From: Deinococcus metalli
Lineage (GTDB): Bacteria > Deinococcota > Deinococci > Deinococcales > Deinococcaceae
Direction: 5' to 3'
Length of the DNA: 64,000 nucleotides
Assembly (NCBI RefSeq): GCF_014201805.1
Contig: NZ_JACHFK010000006.1
Span: 248,001 to 312,000 of the forward strand
Shown here: positions 51,316 through 64,000 of the stretch, in pieces
How positions within the stretch are numbered: the first letter of the stretch is position 1
How the letters are laid out: every line of letters starts with the position of its first letter
Position numbers and translations under genes: made by a program
The notes under the pieces: model-generated
What the model saw: the letters and a program-made list of their open reading frames with translations, nothing else
Databases searched by the model: none
Told to the model about the DNA's origin: nothing

Positions 51316-51714
51316 TTATTCGCCGTAGGCGGCGCCGTACACCGGGATGGACACGTTGGTCAGTACGTCCCCGCCCGACTGCAGGGCGATGGTGGCGACG
51401 CTGTTCACGGCGGTGGTGGTGTTCGAGCGGCTGACCGTCACGTGCAGCAGGGCCGAATCGCCGCGCGTCGTCACGTCGTCCAGGGCGATGGTGGTGCCCT
51501 CGGGCAGGCCGCTCACGGCGATGCTCAGGTCGCTGGGCACTGAGCCGCCCAGGGCCGTCAGGGGCACTTCCACGGCCATCCAGCTGCTCTCCGTCTGGAG
51601 CGCCGTGTACTCCATGCCGCTGTCGTCCGTGGCATAGGCCTGGGGGGCAGCGGCGAACGCGGTGGTGGCGGTCAGGGTCAGGGCGGCAACGGCGGTCATC
51701 AGCAGCTTGTTCAT
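51316..51714 (-). CDS. Exported protein of unknown function
   Basis: 132 aa. Signal peptide MNKLLMTAVAALTLTATTAFA, then a beta-rich, Thr/Ser/Val-rich mature part of about 110 residues (EYTALQTESSWMAVEVPL, DALLH-like strands) with no Cys. No family is recognised. The start ATG 51714 is fixed by AAGGAGA 7 nt upstream; the frame extends further but without a signal. It has a strong terminator and the usual signs of a well-expressed gene with a leader. Confidence 0.72.
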   Translation of the reverse strand: MNKLLMTAVAALTLTATTAFAAAPQAYATDDSGMEYTALQTESSWMAVEVPLTALGGSVPSDLSIAVSGLPEGTTIALDDVTTRGDSALLHVTVSRSNTTTAVNSVATIALQSGGDVLTNVSIPVYGAAYGE

Positions 51715-51914
51715 GGTCGGTCTCCTTGTTCCGTCCGGTGGCGGCCCCTGTGGCCTTCCTGCCGGCGCTGAACAGAGCATGCCGGCCCTGTTCGCAGGCG
51801 CGGTGTACGGAATGCGAAGGTTGATCGAATACTGATGCCGGTACTTCACGTGCTGGACAGGCAATTCACATCGGGCGCCCAGAAAGCCCCATCCGGCCAC
51901 CTACAATCGGGCAT

Positions 51915-52421
51915 ATGGCCGACGCCAGCCTGGAAGTCCTCACGTCCATGATTACGCCCGCCGTGCTGATCAGCGGGGCCGGTACGCTGCTGATGAGCAC
52001 CAGCACCCGCGTGGGCCGCGCCACCGACCGCGTGCGGCAGCTCACGGCGCGCTTCAAGGTGCTCGTCAGCGAACAGGGCCGCACCGAACCCCTGGCCCGC
52101 GAGGAAAAGCAGATGATCATGCGTCAGCTCCCGCGCCTCGCCCGGCGCAGCCAGCTCCTGACGCGCGCCATGACCGCCATGTACATCGCCGTGGCACTCC
52201 TCGTCCTGACCAGCATCCTGATCGGCGCGGCCAGCCTGTCGCGCCTGAGTTTCGGGCTGGTGCCGGTGCTCATGGCGATCCTGGGCGCGGCGTCGCTCGC
52301 CATCGGCGCGTTGATCCTCACCTTCGAGATGCGCCTGAGCGCCCGCACCACCAAGGAGGAGATGGGCTTTCTGGTCGGCCTGGGGAAGCACTACGCCGGG
52401 CTGTACGCAGACAGAGACTGA
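51915..52421 (+). CDS. DUF2721 membrane protein
   Basis: 168 aa. SMITPAVLISGAGTLLMSTSTRVGRATDRVR is the DUF2721 hallmark; then a basic cytoplasmic stretch and two membrane helices (YIAVALLVLTSILIGA, VPVLMAILGAASLAIGALIL). Function unknown. ATG 51915 lies 7 nt after -10 TACAAT (51902-51907). Confidence 0.88.
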   Translation: MADASLEVLTSMITPAVLISGAGTLLMSTSTRVGRATDRVRQLTARFKVLVSEQGRTEPLAREEKQMIMRQLPRLARRSQLLTRAMTAMYIAVALLVLTSILIGAASLSRLSFGLVPVLMAILGAASLAIGALILTFEMRLSARTTKEEMGFLVGLGKHYAGLYADRD

Positions 52422-52434
52422 GTAGAACGGCAAA

Positions 52435-52458
52435 CCCCCACCCGTTCCCAGGTGGGGG
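52435..52458. terminator. Terminator between DUF2721 gene and rpoC
   Basis: CCCCCACC (52435-52442) pairs with GGTGGGGG (52451-52458), loop 8 nt, followed by CTCTTCG. The two flanking genes converge. Confidence 0.7.
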
Positions 52459-52500
52459 CTCTTCGCTCGACCATCAGCTATCGACGATCAAGCATCAGCG

Positions 52501-57162
<4,662 letters not shown>

Positions 57163-57217
57163 ATTGATCGTGCTCCTTGAGTGGAGGCGTGGTCGTGCAT
57201 GAAGCCCATCAGTCTAC

Positions 57218-57270
57218 GGGTCTGTGGCCTGAACATTCAGTGAGTTCGTGCCATTTCAGGCCTCAGACCC
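57218..57270 (-). repeat. Long hairpin in the rpoB-rpoC gap
   Basis: Arms 57218-57233 and 57255-57270 match at 15 of 16 positions (core GGCCTGAA / TTCAGGCC) with a 21-nt loop. It would be transcribed between the two cistrons. It has no T-run and is more likely a processing or pausing site than a full terminator, since rpoC has no other clear promoter than a weak TAGACT at 57216 to 57211. Confidence 0.65.
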
Positions 57271-57300
57271 CAACTGCCCTTGAAGCTCAGTGCCCGCGCA

Positions 57301-60756
<3,456 letters not shown>

Positions 60757-60925
60757 GCACACCTCGCCGCGCACCCTGCGTACTCCCTGCGTCCCCTCGG
60801 GGCCAAAACGGCGCAGGAGGAACCGCAACCCTTCTCGGTCGCGTTCCCTGAAATAAGAAATTAGTTGTGGTGTCCGCTGGATACCAAGGAACTCCTGCGC
60901 GACCCATCATGGTCGGCCAAAGGCG

Positions 60926-60955
60926 AGTATAGAGGACACGGGGGTAAAGAGTCAA
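60926..60955 (-). promoter_or_regulatory. rpoB promoter
   Basis: On the minus strand -35 TTGACT (60955 to 60950), 18-bp spacer, -10 TATACT (60931 to 60926), the best vegetative promoter in the window. The 306-bp stretch 60757-61062 holds this promoter, the rpoB leader with GCGCAGGAG/CTCCTGCGC complementarity, and about 100 bp before the transporter gene where I see nothing definite. Confidence 0.85.
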
Positions 60956-61062
60956 CTGGGGCCTGCCGGTGGAGAAGGCGGCGGGAGGGGTCCGAAAGCC
61001 GCCCGCAGGTCGAAGGAACGGGTCGATGCCCGGTCAGTCCTAGAGGCGCGAGGCCCCGCTGC

Positions 61063-62223
61063 TCAGGATGCGTGGGGAAGTGGTCCAGGGACGGTCGCGG
61101 GCAGCCCCTGCTCACGTGGCAGGAGTGCCGCGGCGAAGAGGTGACCCGAGCACGCCCCCCGCACCGTACGGACGGTCACGAGCGTCCACAGGGCGGTGAG
61201 CGCAGTCACCAGAACGTGGCCCAGCGTGGAGAAGACGTTCAGGTGCGTCAGCGCCCCCAGGCTGAAGGTCGCGGCGGCGTACACACCGAGCGGGAAGGTC
61301 AGGCCCCACCAGCCCAGGTTGAACGGCAGGCCCCGGCGCAGGACGTGCAGGGTGGTCATGGTGGCGAGCGCCAGCCACCACCCGCCGAAGCCCCACAGCA
61401 CCAGCCCGCCCACCAGCCCCATGCCGGTCAGCGTGGGCGCGAGGGCGCCCAGGCCCTGCGCGGCCAGGACGCGCGGCGCGGCGTCGCCCAGTTGCAGCAG
61501 GGCGAGGGCACCCGTGGCGAGCGGTCCCAGCGGCAGGAACATGCTCACCGCGAGGTCTGGCGTGGGCAGCCCGTGCTGTGCGAGGCGCAGGATCAGGACG
61601 GCGATCAGCATCAGGGCCAGCGGCACCGACAGCGCGAACAGCACGTAGCCGGCGTAGACGAGCGGCGCGGCCGCGTGCTCGCTCAGGTGCGGCGCGATCA
61701 GGCCTGCGCTCGCGGCGGCCACCTCCGACGCCACCACCGGCAGCAGCCACACCCCGGTCATGCGTTCCAGGGCGTGATCCTGCCGAGTGAACATCACGTA
61801 GGGCACGAGCAGCCCCACCAGCACCGAGAGCAGAGCGTCAAAGGCCCACAGGTCGCGTGCCAGCCACGCGGCCCCGGCCCCCCAGCGCGGCACGCCGTAC
61901 ACGATCAGCCCGTTGATGAGGGTCGCCAGTCCCATCGGCAGCGCGCCCAGAAACATGCTCTGGACCGGGTGCACCAGGGTGGCGCGGCTCTCATGCGGAT
62001 ACAGCGCGAGCCGCGCCACCGACAGCCCCGTGAACACGGCGAACACGGCCATATTCATCCACCACAGGCCCTCGCCGAGGAGCGCCGCGCCGGGAACGGG
62101 CACGTGCGGCAGCAGCAGCGCGAGGATGCCGGTGCCCATCGTCGCGGCGAACCAGTTGGGCGTAAAGCCCCGGACGACTCCGGCGAGTCCCTCTGGGTGG
62201 GCAGAAGCGCACGGGGTGGTCAT
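61063..62223 (-). CDS. TDT family transporter (TehA/SLAC1-like)
   Basis: 386 aa with about ten membrane helices. The opening VRGFTPNWFAATMGTGILALLL is the TDT family mark, and LGWWGLTFPLGVYAAATFSLG near the end is conserved too. Members export sulfite, malate or tellurite-related ions or act as anion channels. ATG 62223 is 6 nt behind -10 TAGCCT (62235 to 62230, minus strand). It is divergent from a LysR-type regulator, which probably controls it. Confidence 0.88.
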   Translation of the reverse strand: MTTPCASAHPEGLAGVVRGFTPNWFAATMGTGILALLLPHVPVPGAALLGEGLWWMNMAVFAVFTGLSVARLALYPHESRATLVHPVQSMFLGALPMGLATLINGLIVYGVPRWGAGAAWLARDLWAFDALLSVLVGLLVPYVMFTRQDHALERMTGVWLLPVVASEVAAASAGLIAPHLSEHAAAPLVYAGYVLFALSVPLALMLIAVLILRLAQHGLPTPDLAVSMFLPLGPLATGALALLQLGDAAPRVLAAQGLGALAPTLTGMGLVGGLVLWGFGGWWLALATMTTLHVLRRGLPFNLGWWGLTFPLGVYAAATFSLGALTHLNVFSTLGHVLVTALTALWTLVTVRTVRGACSGHLFAAALLPREQGLPATVPGPLPHAS

Positions 62224-62235
62224 GCCCGGAGGCTA

Positions 62236-62302
62236 GGGCGGCGCGTCCATAAACTCAAATCACCATTCTCTCTACTGCCCCAAAAATCACTAATATCTTG
62301 TG
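62236..62302. promoter_or_regulatory. Divergent promoter region with AAATCAC repeats
   Basis: Unusually A/T-rich for this genome (62250-62296). AAATCAC occurs at 62257-62263 and 62284-62290, 27 bp apart on the same strand; the second copy touches the -10 TAATAT (62291-62296) of the LysR gene. These are candidate regulator sites. Confidence 0.45.
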
Positions 62303-63190
62303 GTGGCCCTGAATCCGGAGCACCTGCTGACCTTTGCCCGTGTGGCCCGGCTGGGAAGCCTCAGCGCCGCCGCCGGGGAGCTGAATCTCACGCAGCCTGC
62401 CGTGTCCAGCCAGCTCAAGCTGCTGGCGCACGCGGTCGGCGAGCCGCTGTTCACCCGGCACCGCAGCGGCGTGACCCTCACGGACGCCGGGTCGGCCCTA
62501 CTCCCGCACGCACAGGCGCTGTCCCGCGTGCTGGACGGCGCGCGCACCGTGATTCAAGAGCGGCGGGGCCTGGAGGCTGGCCTGCTTCGCCTCGCTGCGA
62601 GCAGCACCATCGCTGCCGGCCTGCTGCCCGGCCTGCTCGCCACGTACCACGGCCGGCATCCCGCCGTGGCCTTCCACATCCGCCAGGGAAACACCCAGGA
62701 GGTGCTGGCCGCCCTTCAGGCTGGCGCGGTCGAGATCGCACTGATCGAGGGACCGGGCGGCCCCGTGCTCCCTGAGTGGCAGCGGCAGGTCTTCGCACAC
62801 GACGAACTCGTGCTGGTGGGGGCTCCTGGCTTCACGCCCGACCCGTCCGCCCCGCTGCCGCTGATCTGGCGCGAGCGCGGCAGCGGCACCCGCGAGGTGG
62901 CCGAACAGGCGCTCGCCGCAGCGGCGCTGGTCACGTCCAGCCGACTGGAACTGCCGGGCACGGACGCGGTCAAGGAGGCAGTCATCCAGGGCCTGGGCGC
63001 CGCGATCCTGCCAGAACTGCGGGTGCGGCGGGATCTGGAGTTCGGGGTGCTGACACGGCTGCCGCTGGACCTGCCGGGCCTGCGCCGCCCACTCACCCGT
63101 GTGAGCCTGGAGACGGAGCAGCTCTCCCACGCCGCCCGCGCCTTCCTGGGTGTGCTGCACGGCCATCACAGCGGGCCGACTGGAGACTGA
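62303..63190 (+). CDS. LysR family transcriptional regulator
   Basis: 295 aa. The N-terminal helix-turn-helix spans LNPEHLLTFARVARLGSLSAAAGELNLTQPAVSSQLK, here cited by its parts LGSLSAAAGELNLTQPAVSS; the C-terminal effector domain includes AVEIALIEGPGG and VKEAVIQGLGAAILPEL. Two GTG codons stand in tandem; I prefer the second (62303), 6 nt after -10 TAATAT. Divergent to the TDT transporter, a known pairing in sulfite or anion export. Ligand unknown. Confidence 0.87.
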   Translation: MALNPEHLLTFARVARLGSLSAAAGELNLTQPAVSSQLKLLAHAVGEPLFTRHRSGVTLTDAGSALLPHAQALSRVLDGARTVIQERRGLEAGLLRLAASSTIAAGLLPGLLATYHGRHPAVAFHIRQGNTQEVLAALQAGAVEIALIEGPGGPVLPEWQRQVFAHDELVLVGAPGFTPDPSAPLPLIWRERGSGTREVAEQALAAAALVTSSRLELPGTDAVKEAVIQGLGAAILPELRVRRDLEFGVLTRLPLDLPGLRRPLTRVSLETEQLSHAARAFLGVLHGHHSGPTGD

Positions 63191-63304
63191 ACCCCGTGCC
63201 CGGCGCGTCCGGAGACCGTGCCGGGGTGGCGGCACTCGTCTCGGCTGTTGTCCGATTCTCCATCCTGCCCGCTGTGCTGCACGCTCGGCCGGTAGCATGG
63301 CGCT

Positions 63305-64000
63305 GTGGACGTCCTCGCTCCGTATCTGCCGACCCTCTACCTGATCGTGCGCGGCCTGGCGGTGCTGTGCCTGATCCACGCCATCGCCACGCGACAGCAG
63401 CCGTACCTGATGATCATGCTGGGCCTGGGCGCCGTGCTGGGCAGCCTCTTCGGGCTGGCGTTCACGGTGTACTACGCCTTCGCCGTGCTGTTTCCGGCGA
63501 TGCGCGGCGGCTCGCGGGCCGCGGGCCGGGCCGTGGCGCGCGGCGTGGACGCCCTCAAACCCCTCGACCTGCGCATCCGCGACGCGCAGGCCGAACTCGC
63601 CGAGAGCGACACCCTGCAAAACCGCGCGGACCTCGCGGCGCTCCAGGCCCGCGCAGGCCGCCAGGACGACGCGCAGGCCACTCTAGAGCCCCTGCTGCGC
63701 GGCCTGTACGCCGACGATCCGGTGGTGCTGCTCACCAGCGCCGAACTCGACCTGGCCCGGCAGCACCCGGCCGACGCCGAGGCGAAACTGAACAAGGTCG
63801 ACCTGAAGACCAGCGCCGCCACGCGCACCCGCACGCTGACCCTGCTGGCCCAGGCCCAGGAGGCCCAGGGCAAGCCCGACGCCGACGCCACCTTCCAGCA
63901 GGCGATGGTCGCCGCCACGACCGAGGAACCCCGCGCCCGCTACGCCGCCTTCCTGGTCCGGCAGGGCCGGGGTGGAGAGGCCCGAGCGGTCCTGGAGCAG
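63305..64000 (+). CDS. Membrane-anchored TPR-like protein (C-terminus off the window)
   Basis: 232 codons visible, open at the right edge. The N-terminal part has two hydrophobic helices (TLYLIVRGLAVLCLIHAIA and LMIMLGLGAVLGSLFGLAF), followed by Ala/Leu-rich helical pairs resembling tetratricopeptide repeats (ADLAALQARAGRQDDAQATL, SAELDLARQHPADAEAKL, LLAQAQEAQGKPDADATF). GTG 63305 is chosen because -10 TAGCAT (63293-63298) is 6 nt upstream. Probably a scaffold at the membrane; partner unknown. Confidence 0.7.
   Translation, partial: MDVLAPYLPTLYLIVRGLAVLCLIHAIATRQQPYLMIMLGLGAVLGSLFGLAFTVYYAFAVLFPAMRGGSRAAGRAVARGVDALKPLDLRIRDAQAELAESDTLQNRADLAALQARAGRQDDAQATLEPLLRGLYADDPVVLLTSAELDLARQHPADAEAKLNKVDLKTSAATRTRTLTLLAQAQEAQGKPDADATFQQAMVAATTEEPRARYAAFLVRQGRGGEARAVLEQ

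Noticed and set aside
63191..63240. ACCCCG/CGGGGT hairpin after the LysR gene
   Set aside because: Only 6 bp with a large loop; expected by chance in such G/C-rich DNA.

Overview
The window is chromosomal DNA of high G+C (roughly 70 percent by eye) from a Deinococcus-type bacterium. The evidence is a beta-prime RNA polymerase subunit with the long insertion known from Thermus/Deinococcus, an archaeal-type prolyl-tRNA synthetase, an amylosucrase, the glgX-treZ-treY trehalose route, and above all the very frequent arrangement of a -10 hexamer (TANNNT) only 5-8 nt before the start codon, i.e. leaderless transcription, seen for more than 20 genes here. I see no transposon, prophage or CRISPR array; this is mostly core genome with short intergenic gaps.

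Layout. 1-13.9 kb: end of a membrane protein, folC divergent from purE-purK, a VanW-like exported protein, an acetyltransferase, argB and pilT separated by a perfect 20-bp inverted repeat, a DinB-like membrane protein, a 5-FTHF cyclo-ligase-like protein, a nitrilase-acetyltransferase pair, a phosphoesterase followed by holB, and trpS-scpA. The TrpRS carries four cysteines matching the iron-sulfur motif of Thermotoga TrpRS. 14-24.1 kb: a periplasmic-type parvulin isomerase, tRNA-Arg(CCG), an SIS protein, a small hydrophilic protein, a beta-helix lipoprotein whose promoter carries a 12-bp palindrome, dcd, a second phosphoesterase and a BI-1 protein. 24.2-31.2 kb: glgX-treZ-treY, which would turn glycogen-type glucan into trehalose, with a large inverted repeat in its control region.

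31.2-45 kb: a protein with a long basic disordered N-terminus, an orphan substrate-binding protein, a structured 367-bp gap, proS, a hydrolase, amylosucrase with an operator-like palindrome, a 20-codon leader peptide with alternative hairpins before an acetyltransferase, rpmI-rplT without infC, a GntR regulator with a palindrome in its own promoter, moaA and DUF485-actP. 45-64 kb: acs (with actP an acetate uptake and activation module), a response regulator, an aminotransferase, nagA plus an SIS-type deaminase, small exported or membrane proteins, rpoB-rpoC with a 15/16-bp hairpin between them, a TDT transporter divergent from a LysR regulator, and a truncated TPR-like membrane protein at the right edge.

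The carbon genes fit together: amylosucrase makes glucan from sucrose, GlgX/TreZ/TreY lead glucan to trehalose, nagA and its partner feed amino sugars to glycolysis, and actP/acs recover acetate. Several of these transcription units carry palindromes at or near the promoter, so local repressors are likely. The most unusual signals are regulatory RNA or DNA structures rather than new protein systems.
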